Part shown: positions 20,501 to 29,260 of the stretch, piece after piece
Position numbering within the stretch: the stretch's first letter is position 1
How the letters are laid out: the number at the start of each line of letters is the position of its first letter
Assembly: GCA_002633005.1 (NCBI GenBank)
Contig: NMRA01000700.1
Span: 131,937-195,936 of the forward strand
Length of the DNA stretch: 64,000 nt
Direction of reading: 5' to 3'
Source: Phoronis australis
Lineage: Eukaryota > Phoronida > Phoronidae
The notes under the pieces: model-generated
Databases searched by the model: none
Told to the model about the DNA's origin: nothing
The model's input: the letters and a program-made list of their open reading frames with translations, nothing else
Program-made: the position numbers and the translations under genes

Positions 20501-22924
20501 CTACTCCATTTAACCTTCTCAAAAATTTTTGACTCAAAGTGCTTTAAAATCACACCCACATTATAACGCCATAGGATTATCCCTTAGCGCAAGCAGTGTC
20601 GATGTGGCAACTGAATGGAGTGTTCGAAAAACAGGATTGCAGGAGTATTTGTTTAAACTGGGAACAAATGAAAACATTAACGACCTCCTCAGAGGCATCT
20701 CTCTACGCGGTACNNNNNNNNNNNNNNNNNNNNNNNNNNNNNNNNNNNNNNNNNNNNNNNNNNNNNNNNNNNNNNNNNNNNNNNNNNNNNNNNNNNNNNN
20801 NNNNNNNNNNNNNNNNNNNNNNNNNNNNNNNNNNNNNNNNNNNNNNNNNNNNNNNNNNNNNNNNNNNNNNNNNNNNNNNNNNNNNNNNNNNNNNNNNNNN
20901 NNNNNNNNNNNNNNNNNNNNNNNNNNNNNNNNNNNNNNNNNNNNNNNNNNNNNNNNNNNNNNNNNNNNNNNNNNNNNNNNNNNNNNNNNNNNNNNNNNNN
21001 NNNNNNNNNNNNNNNNNNNNNNNNNNNNNNNNNNNNNNNNNNNNNNNNNNNNNNNNNNNNNNNNNNNNNNNNNNNNNNNNNNNNNNNNNNNNNNNNNNNN
21101 NNNNNNNNNNNNNNNNNNNNNNNNNNNNNNNNNNNNNNNNNNNNNNNNNNNNNNNNNNNNNNNNNNNNNNNNNNNNNNNNNNNNNNNNATCAGCAGTGCT
21201 CTTTCAATGACTTTGCAATAATAGACCAGGCAGTAACAACAAAGGAGCTTAAAATTCGTGAGGCTTTACATATCAGTTGGTGCAAGCCCAATCTCAATAG
21301 GCAACTGACACACCACAGGTTGTCATTGTTGGTATAGTTCATTGTCACTCCCTGTAACTGACTGTATCTGTGCTTCATTACTTGTTGCTGGGCCTAGCTA
21401 GGTGGCCACTGTATTATGACTTCTGAGGATGGTGTTTAATAAATGACACCGAAACATGTCAAGTTTTAAATCCGTTGTTGTTTTCGTGAACATATGCTGT
21501 TACTTGCTATCATGGAAATCCCACACAAGATTTTTATTTTCGAAGTTGGCATACATTCTTCTGCGTGCGGCAAGACAAGCATTTATTTTTTTTTAACCAG
21601 GGTCATCAAGATAACTATTATTACACTTCCATAATCCCGGATCACGTTTTTGATATTTGGAAATTTCAATAGTCAATACTACGGCAGAGTGGTCAGAGAA
21701 TACGAAGTCGTTAATAATGTCAACCTGTTTTGTCAAGAACGTTCAAGGAACCAGCCAATAGTCGATTCTACTTTGACATGCTATTTGTTTGTCACGCCAT
21801 ATGTACATGTACTTTCTTATACCAGGTTTTTCCCGCCATACATCGAAGATATTGTTGACATATCCAATTTTTTAAATTTTTTGACTAACTTGGAATTTTG
21901 TAGAAAAATCAAGTTAACCTTTTTTATCCAAACCTGACAGTGGACAGTTGAAATCGCCTGCGCATAGAATTTTAATATCATGAGCAGTTTTGAATACTAC
22001 ATTGCCCAACCTTTCCACAAAGTCAAACTGTTTTCTTGTTAGTTAGGATCATTTGCATTGTTCCACTTCAATTGAATTTCAGAAAGAGATCATGGACTTT
22101 TGATTGCTGAAGGATGCTACATCGGTGGTAAATCTATAGATCGCACACCACTTTTGAACCCGAGTGACGACCAACCACTCGCAACAGAATTAAACTTCAA
22201 AACTTTGGGCCCTATATACAACCACAAGATGACAAGGGAATTATGCAAACACACGTGTAAGGAGATCGGATGCAAACTAGCAGGAGTCACAAATGGGAAC
22301 GAGTGCTGGTGTGGAACTATGTTTAATCCCAAAGTCTGGCTGACTGACGACGACAAATGTAATGTGGCGTGTGCAGGAAATCCTGGACAGACTTGTGGAT
22401 CAGCGTTAGGTGTGTTCATCATGGATTCTGGTCTGGAAGGTAGGTTGTGCAAGACATTTCGATGTAAGTGGTACCTTACATCCCAGGGTGCTCTCTCCAT
22501 TTGTCGGCTAAAAAACTGTGTAACACGTCGACCAGCATTAACAGTTGTGTAGTAATAAACTCCAATACAAATCTATGATCCCGTCATTTTGGTAGACTTT
22601 AAAATGACCTTATCGCTTTGCAACCAAAAAGGCATTTTGGGGCGGGTAAAATAGATATATTGGGGTTATCAGCTTTCACCAGAACAATGCATACGACACA
22701 AACAGTTGTGTTTTCGTGATTTTATTATCAATTTTCGCTCTTGTCTGTCATTTTTGTTGAAAATGCTTTTTTATTTCAATAAGCTTAGAGCACTCACATT
22801 TAAGAGATTTACTTAACTCAGTATGCATTAATTCATTTACTATTTAATTTATTTTTCAGGTCAGAGCACGCGTTTCGTGGATTTCCCTCCCAGTTTGCAA
22901 TTTCACGAAGCAATCAAGTTTTAA
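5547..22924 (+). CDS. Gene 1: secreted three-WSC-domain protein, whole model (6 coding exons)
   Basis: The model joins 5547-5580, 10228-10272, 11912-12232, 14422-14712, 22083-22439 and 22860-22924. It gives 1113 nt, 370 residues plus a stop. Every intron is phase 1, every donor is GT and every acceptor AG, and all junction codons are sense. The protein is a signal peptide (about residues 1-26), WSC A (27-133), WSC B (134-230), WSC C (231-349) and a 21-residue tail with no membrane segment, so it should be secreted. WSC domains carry eight conserved cysteines and are linked to carbohydrate binding; a glycan-binding role is inferred. The introns hold antisense retroelement remnants and an assembly gap (20714-21188), which could hide another exon. 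It is paralogous to gene 2, domain for domain. Confidence 0.82.
5581..10227 (+). other. Gene 1 intron 1 (4.6 kb, phase 1)
   Basis: It holds an antisense RTE-like LINE remnant (6228-7413). A 21-bp direct repeat, GAAAATTTTTCCACGTCTCT plus T, occurs at 8198-8218 and 8403-8423. From 7.42 to 8.19 kb and 8.43 to 10.22 kb I see no coding or RNA feature; the open frames there are short, overlap on both strands and show no domain. Confidence 0.6.
6228..7413 (-). pseudogene. RTE-like LINE reverse-transcriptase remnant, 5'-truncated
   Basis: On the minus strand, 7413-7117 encodes the N-terminal part of a reverse transcriptase (QAGFRKSYSTTDHLQ, then LCVGFIDYEKPFD). The catalytic FADD motif reads FADDVALCTEDI at about 6990-6955. 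The segment 6677-6231 encodes the C-terminal region seen in RTE-type elements (YGCQTWTLTK, the MERKMLGI word, KLKWRWGGH, and an RSRG...RW motif). The pieces lie in different frames with stops between them, and the endonuclease half is missing, so it is dead. It lies antisense in intron 1 of gene 1. Confidence 0.85.
10228..10272 (+). CDS. Gene 1 exon 2: signal-peptide hydrophobic core
   Basis: A 45-nt exon lies between the acceptor TTTATTTTTAG (AG ends at 10227) and the donor GTACGT (10273). It is phase 1 on both sides. With the G from exon 1 the junction codon is GAT, followed by VTGIYFLSVLITVK and a split G. Joined to exon 1 this makes a normal signal peptide: a basic n-region and a hydrophobic core. 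Gene 2 has the equivalent 42-nt exon at 33749-33790, also phase 1-1 and hydrophobic, which is the main support. The exact cleavage site is unclear because Lys follows the core. Confidence 0.72.
10273..11911 (+). other. Gene 1 intron 2
   Basis: It contains one copy of a dispersed repeat, about 10.40-11.34 kb. Shared words are GAGCGTGCTATCGTTG, a CTCTGGCTCAAGTCT word, and GGTCGAGG/GGTTGTGGGTCG strings near 11.19-11.33 kb. The last 550 bases before WSC exon A show nothing else. Confidence 0.55.
10400..11340. repeat. Dispersed repeat, copy in gene 1 intron 2
   Basis: Similar sequence recurs at about 30.24-30.56 kb, 61.14-62.08 kb and, inverted, about 60.90-61.02 kb. Common words include CTCTGGCTCAAGTCT, GAGCGTGCTATCGTTG, a GAAATAG..C.A..GCGGCTACC block and a G-rich tail of repeated GGTCGAGGG/GGGTCGTGG. 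It has no coding capacity. It is probably a non-autonomous mobile element; the ends are not resolved. Confidence 0.5.
11912..12232 (+). CDS. Gene 1 exon 3: WSC domain A
   Basis: A 321-nt phase 1-1 exon with acceptor CTTTTTCAACTAG (AG ends at 11911) and donor GTATGT at 12233. It encodes a Pro-rich lead (EQPTEPPIPP) and one complete WSC domain. The domain order is GCYKDS, SSCRSSC, ALQNGDTCWCGND, ECSQASC, GNPREHCGG. All eight WSC cysteines and the CWCG signature are present. A second in-frame acceptor (AG at 11892-11893) would add six residues (GFLFQL) and keep the phase. Its closest relative in the window is WSC D of gene 2, also the first WSC module after the signal peptide. Confidence 0.93.
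12233..14421 (+). other. Gene 1 intron 3
   Basis: It contains a cluster of degenerate TACCAAATGGGTA-type words at about 13224-13390. Elsewhere the intron shows only short overlapping open frames with no recognisable domain. Confidence 0.55.
13222..13390. repeat. Degenerate short repeat (TACCAAATGGGTA words)
   Basis: About seven variants of a 13-base word are scattered at irregular spacing: TACCAAATGCGTAC, TACTAAATGGGTA, TACCAACTGGGT, TACCAAATGGGTAC, TACCAAATGGGCA, TACCAAGTCTGTAC and CCAACTGGGCT. The spacing is too uneven for a simple minisatellite. Its origin is unknown. Confidence 0.5.
14422..14712 (+). CDS. Gene 1 exon 4: WSC domain B
   Basis: A 291-nt phase 1-1 exon with acceptor TTTTTCTACAG (AG ends at 14421) and donor GTAAGT at 14713. 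It encodes one WSC domain: GKCWNVD, HCKSVC, FAAVRNGNECWCGD, NDCNEPC, GNPLEKCGS, then FIMHSERD. All eight cysteines and CWCG are present. The first cysteine sits in KCWNVD rather than the usual GCYxD. WSC E of gene 2 has the same KCWNVD start and a matching CGxxRxKxAAxxNG segment, so B and E are direct paralogues in the same order. Confidence 0.94.
14936..15145. repeat. Imperfect inverted repeat of about 52-bp arms
   Basis: The arm at about 14936-14990 reads, on the minus strand, GTGTTCGTATACGTGATTTT, a TTATGCGCATG word and TTTTTGTTCGTATT. The plus-strand arm at about 15091-15145 reads GTGTTCGCATATATGATATT, TTGTGCGCATG and CTTTTGTTTGTATG. The two agree at roughly four of five positions. Both arms are themselves built of short, similar GTTCGTGCGTATGATT-like words. 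It is probably a small foldback element or hairpin-forming repeat. Confidence 0.55.
16590..18335 (-). pseudogene. Ty3/gypsy retrotransposon pol remnant
   Basis: Minus-strand order: 18333-17884 holds the protease-to-RT linker ending HFDLGHVTQVQYKIH. The segment 17461-17201 holds the RT core, with LLDDILVLSDTFDNHLTRL (normally YLDD) and LKTSKCEFFKQRTVHF. RNase H traces near 16740-16600 read LTTTKLDAFSQRWVSEL and KIGKSNLDADALSR. The pieces are broken by frameshifts and stops. Gag, integrase and LTRs were not recognised. It lies antisense in intron 4 of gene 1. Confidence 0.88.
18489..18554. repeat. Tandem duplication, 30-bp unit, 36-bp period
   Basis: The unit TTTTTGGTTTACGGTTCAAT followed by AGAACATAGT occurs at 18489-18518 and again at 18525-18554 with no visible difference. 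This suggests a recent local duplication. Confidence 0.8.
20714..21188. other. Assembly gap (475 unknown bases)
   Basis: A run of N inside intron 4 of gene 1. Open frames that cross it are artefacts. An exon could be hidden here, but exons B and C join in frame without one. Confidence 0.99.
21660..22010 (-). pseudogene. LINE endonuclease (EEP) domain remnant
   Basis: The minus strand reads ILCAGDFNCPLSG (21970-21933, the GDFN motif), then LDKKG, then RIDYWLV (about 21770-21749) and SDHSAVVLTI (about 21699-21668, the SDH motif). These are the C-terminal motifs, in the right order, of the exonuclease-endonuclease-phosphatase domain of non-LTR retrotransposons. Stops and frameshifts interrupt the frame, and no reverse transcriptase follows. 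It lies antisense just upstream of WSC exon C. Confidence 0.8.
22083..22439 (+). CDS. Gene 1 exon 5: WSC domain C
   Basis: A 357-nt phase 1-1 exon with acceptor AATTGAATTTCAG (AG ends at 22082) and donor GTAGGT at 22440. It encodes a WSC domain with an enlarged first half: AEGCYIGG, a loop of about 40 residues, LCKHTCKEIGCKLAG, NGNECWCGT, KCNVACAGN, GQTCGS, then VFIMDSG. The eight cysteines are present, plus a ninth (IGCKL). It shares the lead D-H-x-L followed by AEGCY with WSC F of gene 2, which marks them as paralogues. If the donor were not used, the frame would run on to a stop at 22552. Confidence 0.93.
22440..22859 (+). other. Gene 1 intron 5
   Basis: A 420-bp intron with no recognisable feature. 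It ends in a good pyrimidine-rich acceptor (TTTAATTTATTTTTCAG). Confidence 0.6.
22860..22924 (+). CDS. Gene 1 exon 6: short terminal exon with stop
   Basis: After the acceptor TTTATTTTTCAG (AG ends at 22859), a phase-1 frame reads G|GT, then QSTRFVDFPPSLQFHEAIKF and TAA at 22922-22924. The tail has 21 residues, with no membrane segment or GPI-type hydrophobic end. An AATAAA lies at 23202-23207, about 280 bases on. Gene 2 instead ends inside its third WSC exon. Support is from splice signals and frame only. The alternative is read-through of the exon 5 donor to a stop at 22552. Confidence 0.65.
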
Positions 22925-23207
22925 AAAGCCCGTTTAGATTCCATGTTTACTTGTACGAAGGCACAGCGTTACACGAACTTCTACAGCAAGAATCACTGAA
23001 GTCTGAACTACGAGCCGGCAATCGGTCGCCGACAGGTTGCAGAAAAAATCAGCCGACGTGATAAATGTGTTAGGCCTATTGCGGACTTCTCTGTTGACTG
23101 TAGTATCGATTTCAATGCTAGTTGTAGAATATATCCTTTCAAAAACTGCCGTTGTTGCGCCCCTTCCACACATATTATTCCCTTAAATTCGACTCCAGTA
23201 TAATAAA
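22925..23207 (+). other. Probable 3' UTR of gene 1 with AATAAA
   Basis: This is the sequence from the stop codon to an AATAAA hexamer at 23202-23207. No downstream GU-rich element was assessed. Confidence 0.4.
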
Positions 23208-24634
23208 TGATTCGTTGAATGATAATGTTATGATTTGCAAATCTCGGAGTTCCGATCCAAGTCACGTCCACCGTGGCATCCTAGCTAATGACTCATTACA
23301 GATCGTTGCTAGGCTGCTCGCAGTCGGCTAAAAAGTAGGTCTCTGACTCGTTGCCGACTTGTTGGAAAAATCCGTGACTCTAATTACACAGTATACATGC
23401 ATTGCCTGTATTTTTTGAAAGCAAGTTGTAGTTTCATTTTTTTTTCCACTGACAGCGATTAATTACAACGTTTATTACGGATATCAACACCCATTGCCAA
23501 TCCCACTGGCTCAGACATTATCATAAAGTGACACAATGCTAGCGTCGGTACACAAAGAGCTTTCTGGCGTTTTCTATGCTACGACTGCTTGTTGAATGTT
23601 AATGTTTGTACTAAACCCCCCAAAGATCGGCACAACGAAATCGTTAAAAACATCAATGCATCAAAAGAAGAGGTCCGCTTGGGAATTTGCTCTTTAGTAC
23701 ATCATTACCAGCAATCCTTTAAAATACTTCCAGTTAAATCTGATTTGAAAACATCGAAAACTAAGCAAAAGTCAAATTCACTGACAGTTGTCTATTGAGT
23801 TTTTGAAAATTTGCGTGCTGAACGCGTGCTGCGACGTTTTTTCCATCCCGGCGTTCTCAGACTCTCATTAGCAGTCTAGTCATGCTCTGTCTGCACCTGT
23901 TTATTCAAAATTTATTCGGGATTTCAACCAAGGTCTAGTGTCCAAGCGTACAGAGTGAAGCTGCTGGCCTTCAGCAGAGAGTCGTCTGACTACGGAAAAT
24001 GGCCAGTTGTCGCTCTGTGACATTTACTAATTAAAGGATGACGCCGTGTTGCAGCATGACAAAAAGCGAAATATCTCGTGTCAGCTTTTTATTCAAGTCT
24101 AATTTAGTACAATTTTAAAAACACATGGCTCACAAAAAGCAACATGAATCTTCTACCAGTGTAACTGACATGGCTTGAGGCAAATCATTTGAGAATATCC
24201 TTGAGTAACCTGCCTGGTGAGGGCTCGCATTTCACGCACACTTAAGAGTTTTAATACTTCGCTTGTGATGTAAGTGTCAGAAGGTCCTAACACATCAACA
24301 TGGAAAGACGTAACGGCAGTAAAGGCAGTAGCCAAAGCTGCAGCGACTTCCAAAATATTATGAAGACAACGCGAAATCGAAGTGTAAATGGGGCACTAAG
24401 AAGCGTGAGATAACAGCAAAGATGACCAGTGGAGCTGGCAAGCTAGTCTAACTTACACGGTCCTACAACTATCAATCCAACCACTTATACGGTAGGTGAT
24501 GGAAATACAAGCATCTGAGGGCAACCCAATGCGTATTTCAAAACTGAAAAAGATGAGATTATTTTGGAGCACATCCGAGCAGCGCCAAATTGGCACACTA
24601 GCTCTGGTAAGTTCTAGGCCTGCTTCAGGAGATT
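23208..24634. other. Intergenic region between gene 1 and the duplicated dead promoters
   Basis: I see no gene, domain or structured RNA. Open frames are short and overlap on both strands. Confidence 0.5.
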
Positions 24635-25228
24635 CGAAATGTATACTGCAATCACTAAGAGGAACGTATTTTACAAATACTGAGTAAAACTAAATGAACC
24701 ATCAAGGCTTGCAATGATCAGAGACTAAAAGATGGAAAACGTTCCAGGTGATGATATCGCCCCACAAATAAAGAGGCTTGTGTGATAGAATTATTTTCGT
24801 TTTGTAGTAAAATTTAACAGAAATAAACGTTTCTGTTAGAATAATGTCATGATAATTATTAAAAAGAGACAAAGAAAGAAGAAAAAGGAAATCTAATAAG
24901 AGAAAATTGAAACCAAAAAAGGAAATCCTCTTCAAAAAGGGAAATTCCATGCCTTGAACCATGTGTCATTTGTCTCGTGGGATACGTATACTGCATTTAC
25001 TTTGTATAGGGGCTAGAAAGCCAACGCAGGTTTATAATTTCCACAGTATAAAAAGCCACCTGAATATCACATCTCTTCATGGTTTCCTGGTTAAGGTGTT
25101 ATACAGTATGCGTCAGTTGGTACAATATGACGGGGAAAGAATTACAGCCGTTGAAATTCGTTCCCTGTCATTTAGCAGTGTCCGTGACAGATTGAGGAAC
25201 CAGAGGCGTGGAGGGTAATTAAGTCATC

Positions 25229-25332
25229 CAGGTGTTACATTCATGCGTTGAATACAAGAAATCGTATAATTCACTGTTACGCGGGTGAATGTCAAGATGA
25301 AGATCATCCACTAACGAGTCTTCAGCCGCTGT
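25229..25332 (+). pseudogene. Dead promoter and first exon of a WSC gene, copy 1
   Basis: CAGGTGTTACA is intact at 25229, but TATAAAT is replaced by a sequence beginning TTCATGCGTTGAAT. The ATG (25297-25299) follows GTCAAG exactly as in gene 1, but the frame reads MKIIH then TAA. The donor is changed from GGTAATAGTATT to TGTAAAAGTATT. This is a decayed unit 1.4 kb upstream of gene 2. A role as a remnant regulatory sequence cannot be excluded. Confidence 0.7.
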
Positions 25333-26009
25333 AAAAGTATTGCAAAGTAATTCATAGCAGCAGCATTATGATAATCGATCACCATTCTTACAACAGTCCA
25401 TGCGCGCACTCAGGGAGCTCANAGGAGATTCTAAATGTATACTGCAATCACTAAGAGGAAGGTATTTTACAAATACTGAATAAAACTAAATGAACCATCA
25501 GGGCTTGCAATGATCAGAGACTAAAAGATGGAAAACGTTCCAGGTGATGATATCGCCCCACATATAAATAGGTGTGATAGAATTATTTTCATTTTGTAGT
25601 AAAATTTAACAGAAATAAACTCTTATGTATGAATAATGTCAAAATAATTATTAAAAAGAGACAAAGAAAGAAGAAAAAGGAAATCAAATACGAGAAAATT
25701 ATAACCAAAAAATCCTGTTCCAAAAGGGAAATTCCAAGCCTTGAACCATGTGTCATTTGTCCCTTGGATACATAGACTGCATTTACTGTGTATAGTGGCT
25801 AGAAAGCTAACGCAGGACTTTAATTTTCACAGTATAAAATGCCACCTGAATATCACATCTCTTTATGGTTTCCTGGTTAAGGTGTTATTGGAGTCAGTTG
25901 GTACATTATGACGGGGAAAGGATTACAGCCCTTGAAATTCGTTCCCTGTCATTTGCCAGTGTCCGTGACAGATTCAGGAGCCAGATGCGTGGAGGGTAAT
26001 TAAGTCATC

Positions 26010-26113
26010 CAGGTGTTACATTCATGAGTTGAATACAGGAAATCGTATAATTCACTGTTACGTGGGTGAATGTCAAGATGAAGATCAGGCACTAACGAGT
26101 CTTCAGCCTCTGT
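26010..26113 (+). pseudogene. Dead promoter and first exon of a WSC gene, copy 2
   Basis: This is the second copy of the same decayed unit, in the downstream half of the 796-bp duplication. CAGGTGTTACA (26010) is kept and the TATA box is lost. The ATG at 26078-26080 starts MKIRH and then TAA. The stop position and the damaged donor are shared with copy 1, so decay came before the duplication. Confidence 0.7.
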
Positions 26114-26610
26114 AAAAGTATTGCAAAGTAATCCATAGCAGCAGCATTATGATAATCGATCACCATTCTTATAACAGTCCATGCGCATACTCAGGAGGCT
26201 CAAGGGATTCGAACAAGCAAAAAAGTCCGCCTTGGAGAAACAAAACGTCGGAGAAAACAAGACAAAAGTCCACAGAAACGCTGTTGTGCAAAGTTTTGGT
26301 CTCCATTTTTATAAATTTGGTCTTATTAGGATTTGGAACTTTACAGGCCCCGTTTTTGTGTTTTAAATTTCGGTTTTCCCATATCTTTTATGCCAATGTC
26401 TTCAAGCAAATAATCTTAAACTTTCCAGAAAAACGGGACTTTTTCATTTCTTGAAATTTTCAATTCGTCATATGTTATGTGTCCTTCTCGTTCACCTTTT
26501 TTGAAAGAATAAGGTTCTCTATTACTGTTATCAGTCTTTTGTTAATTTCTACATGTCACAGAAGTCGGGTCAGATTCGGGTGCAGAGGCGTGAACGGCAA
26601 TTAAATGACA

Positions 26611-26634
26611 CAGGTGTTACAACGGTATAAATGG
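26611..26634 (+). promoter_or_regulatory. Core promoter of gene 2 (TATA box with conserved upstream box)
   Basis: CAGGTGTTACA, then ACGG, then TATAAAT (26626-26632), 62 bases before the start codon. It differs from the gene 1 box at one of 24 positions although the rest of the upstream sequence has diverged. This suggests the box is under constraint or was recently converted. Confidence 0.75.
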
Positions 26635-26687
26635 TCAGGATTCATATGAGTTATCGCACATTTCGCCGTTATGTAGGGGAACTCAAA

Positions 26688-26721
26688 ATGAAGAACAACC
26701 TCGCACGAATCGGCAGCCTAG
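26688..26721 (+). CDS. Gene 2 exon 1: signal-peptide n-region
   Basis: A 34-nt exon reading MKNNLARIGSL plus one base, then the donor GTAATA at 26722. Length, phase and donor sequence match gene 1 exon 1, and it sits 62 bases below a TATA box. The junction codon with exon 2 is G|GA (Gly). Confidence 0.8.
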
Positions 26722-29212
26722 GTAATACTTTATAGGGTGAATGGTGTCGGTGTTACTAGTAACTCAGATGTTGACCAGCATGATATCGGTTAGAGGATCA
26801 GTACTGGCATTTACAATACATGGATACATGTTATCATAGCGCAGTAATGAAATTGTATAAAATATAATGACTGATAACAAACCTTTGACGGTAACTAATA
26901 GCAACCGTTTTGTATGAAATCGTGATATAATATAACGTCGAGCCTTTTTGCTGATAAAAACCTTATCATCGAAGTAACATGTACCTTAAACTTCCTTATA
27001 TATCCTTCCAATCGGCTAGAGACGTGTAAAGTAATAAAGTAATGCATTGACTAGAGAAGTGAAAAAGGACGAGATTTCTCAATTGCAATATAAAACACTA
27101 TTTACTCTCCATGTGCAAGCACAGAATACTGTTGTTCCTGGGTTTTCTCCAATTTTATTCTTATTCTTATTCTTATTACTCTGTGCGTGTAAGCGCAGCT
27201 ACTATTGTTCCTGGGTTTTCTTCAATTTCATTCTTCTTATTCTTATTTTTATTCTTATTCTTATTCTTCTTCCGATTAACTTTGAAAATTAATAACTCAA
27301 AAATGGTTGCGGTATGTTCTTCAAATTTAACATATGATTTTTGGCAGTATATAAATTTTGATTCCTTATACATTCATATTCAATAATGCACCGGAAGAGG
27401 TCATTTGGTGCAAATGTCATGTAATTTTTCAAAATGCTACTCCTTCTTCATTACTCTGCGCGTGTAAGCGCAGAGTACTGTTGTTCATGGGTTTTCTTCA
27501 ATTTTATTCTTATTCTTCTTATTACTCTGCGCGTGTAAGCGCAGAGTACTGTTGTTCCTTGGTTTTCTTCAATTTTATTACTCTGCGCGTGTAAGCGCAG
27601 AGTACTGTTGTTCCTTGGTTTTCTTCAATTTTATTACTCTGCGCGTGTAAGCGCAGAGTACTGTTGTTCCTGGCTTTTCTTCAATTTTATTCTTATTCTT
27701 CTTATTCTTTGTGTTCTTCTTATTCTTCTAATTCTTCTTATTCTTCTTCCGACCAACTTTGAGGCTTAATAACTCCAAATTGGGTGCAGGTGCGGTCTTT
27801 AAATTCAGCATATGACTTTTGACAGTATATAAATTTTGATTGGTTATATAACACCGGAAGAGGTCGTTTGGTGCAAAGGTCATATAATTTTCAAAATGCT
27901 ACTCCTCCTTCAGTATCAAAGCTATCATTTTCAAATTCGGTGCACTGGTATCAGTCAAAATGACAATTTAGAAAAATTACTTTTCTAAGTAATCGGGTCA
28001 TCCAATCAGGTGAAATAGGTCGAAGGTCATTAGGTGTAAACTTAAAATTTGAGCTAGACACATCAAATTGACAGGTCTGATTGCCACAGGTAAATCAAAT
28101 CGGAATCCAAAGTTTCAGGTCATTTAATGCAAACATGGGGTCATTAGGTGCATTTTTCTTCTGAAAATTTGACGTTTTCAATCAGCAAGTATTCTGACTT
28201 GTCAACCGTTAGATAACTGTGATTCTCATCGTTAAACACATTTTCCATGGGCTTTGCAATAATTCTCCTAAAGATGCTTAAAATGCACCGGATAAGGTCA
28301 ATTAGTGCAAAGGTCATGTAACGTTCAAAATGTTAAGTCTTACGTTTTTCAAGGAAATCTTTTCAATTTCAGCACATTGGTGTAAGCCAACATGCAATAG
28401 GCCTAACCAATCAGAAAAGTAGGTCAAAGGTCATTGAGTGCAAACTAAAATTTTGAGCTAGAGACTTCAGAATTACGTATCTGTTTACTAAGTGCGATTG
28501 AGTTTGAATTCTAAATTTTCAGGTCATTCGGTGCACCCATGGGGTCATTACGTGCATTTTTCTTCTGAAAGTTTGACCAATTCATTCATCTTGTATTCTG
28601 AAGTGCTTAAAGTGAAACAATTGTGATTATTAGCATTAACCACACTTTTAATCTAGTTAGCAATTACTCCCTTATCGGGGCACATAATGCACCGGAAGAG
28701 GTCAATTAGTAGAAAGGTCATCAAAAATTTAATATGTAATTTCTTTTACAATCTTAAAGAATTCCTTTTCATATTGGTAAACGGGTTGCTGTCAGTAACT
28801 TCCCATAATTATTCCAGTAATACGCAGGCGCAGAGTCACGCAGTGACAATAATCTTTCTAGATACTCTGCCCGTGCAAGGGCAGAGTACTGTTATTCCTG
28901 GGTTTTCTTCAATTTTATTCTTATTCTTATACTTATTCTTATTCTTATACTTATTCTTATTCTTATTCTTATTCTTATTCTTCTTGTTCTTCTTCCGACC
29001 AACTTTGAGGCTTAATAACTCCAAACTGGGTGCAGGTACGGTCTTTAAATTCAGCACATGATTTTTGACAGTATATAAATGTTGATTCATTATATAATCA
29101 TATTCCATATTGCACCGGAAGAGATCATTTGGTGCAAAGGTCATGTAATTTTCAAAATGCTAACTAAAAGCGTCGTGTGTTCAATGAATTCGGAAAATTT
29201 GCTCCCAAATGT

Positions 29213-29260
<48 letters not shown>

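Larger units (their letters stand above)
14713..22082 (+). other. Gene 1 intron 4 (7.4 kb)
   Basis: It contains an imperfect inverted repeat (14936-15145), a Ty3/gypsy pol remnant (about 16590-18335), a 30-bp direct duplication (18489-18554), an assembly gap (20714-21188) and a LINE endonuclease remnant (about 21660-22010). The stretch 15.2-16.6 kb shows nothing. The stretch 18.6-20.7 kb is AT-rich, with one 63-codon minus-strand frame (19731-19922) of unknown kind. Confidence 0.55.
24635..26220. repeat. Tandem duplication of about 796 bp (two diverged copies)
   Basis: Copy 1 (about 24635-25420) and copy 2 (about 25424-26220) align at an offset of 796 near their starts; GTATACTGCAATCACTAAGA is at 24641 and 25437. 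Small indels reduce the offset to about 781 further on. They differ at scattered positions and by these indels. Each contains a family promoter/first-exon unit that is no longer functional. An unknown base at 25422 sits exactly at the junction. It may be a true tandem duplication or two alleles placed end to end by the assembler. Confidence 0.85.
27100..29170. repeat. Compound repeat region with diverged units and short palindromes
   Basis: At least three copies of a unit (about 27.12-27.44, 27.66-27.91 and 28.88-29.16 kb) share GTTGTTCCTGGGTTTTCTTC, T-rich (TTATTC)n runs, a CCGACCAACTTTGAGG word, ACAGTATATAAAT and GCACCGGAAGAGGTCATTTG. Between them lie two tandem units of about 420 bp (near 27.86-28.28 and 28.28-28.70 kb) with the words GGGGTCATTA.GTGCATTTTT and AAGGTCAT. 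An inverted relative lies near 45.72-45.99 kb. There is no coding content; translated frames are low-complexity artefacts. Confidence 0.75.

Noticed and set aside
20529-21221. 230-codon open frame
   Set aside because: Most of it is the assembly gap; the same holds for the frames over 44850-45378.
27452-27660. CRISPR-like array of four palindromic repeats
   Set aside because: The stretches between repeats are copies of one another with varying length rather than unique spacers, and the context is plainly eukaryotic.
27047-29144. Phe/Leu-rich or Lys/Asn-rich open frames
   Set aside because: Produced by (TTATTC)n low-complexity sequence within the compound repeat; different frames read the same repeat and no initiation or splice context supports them.
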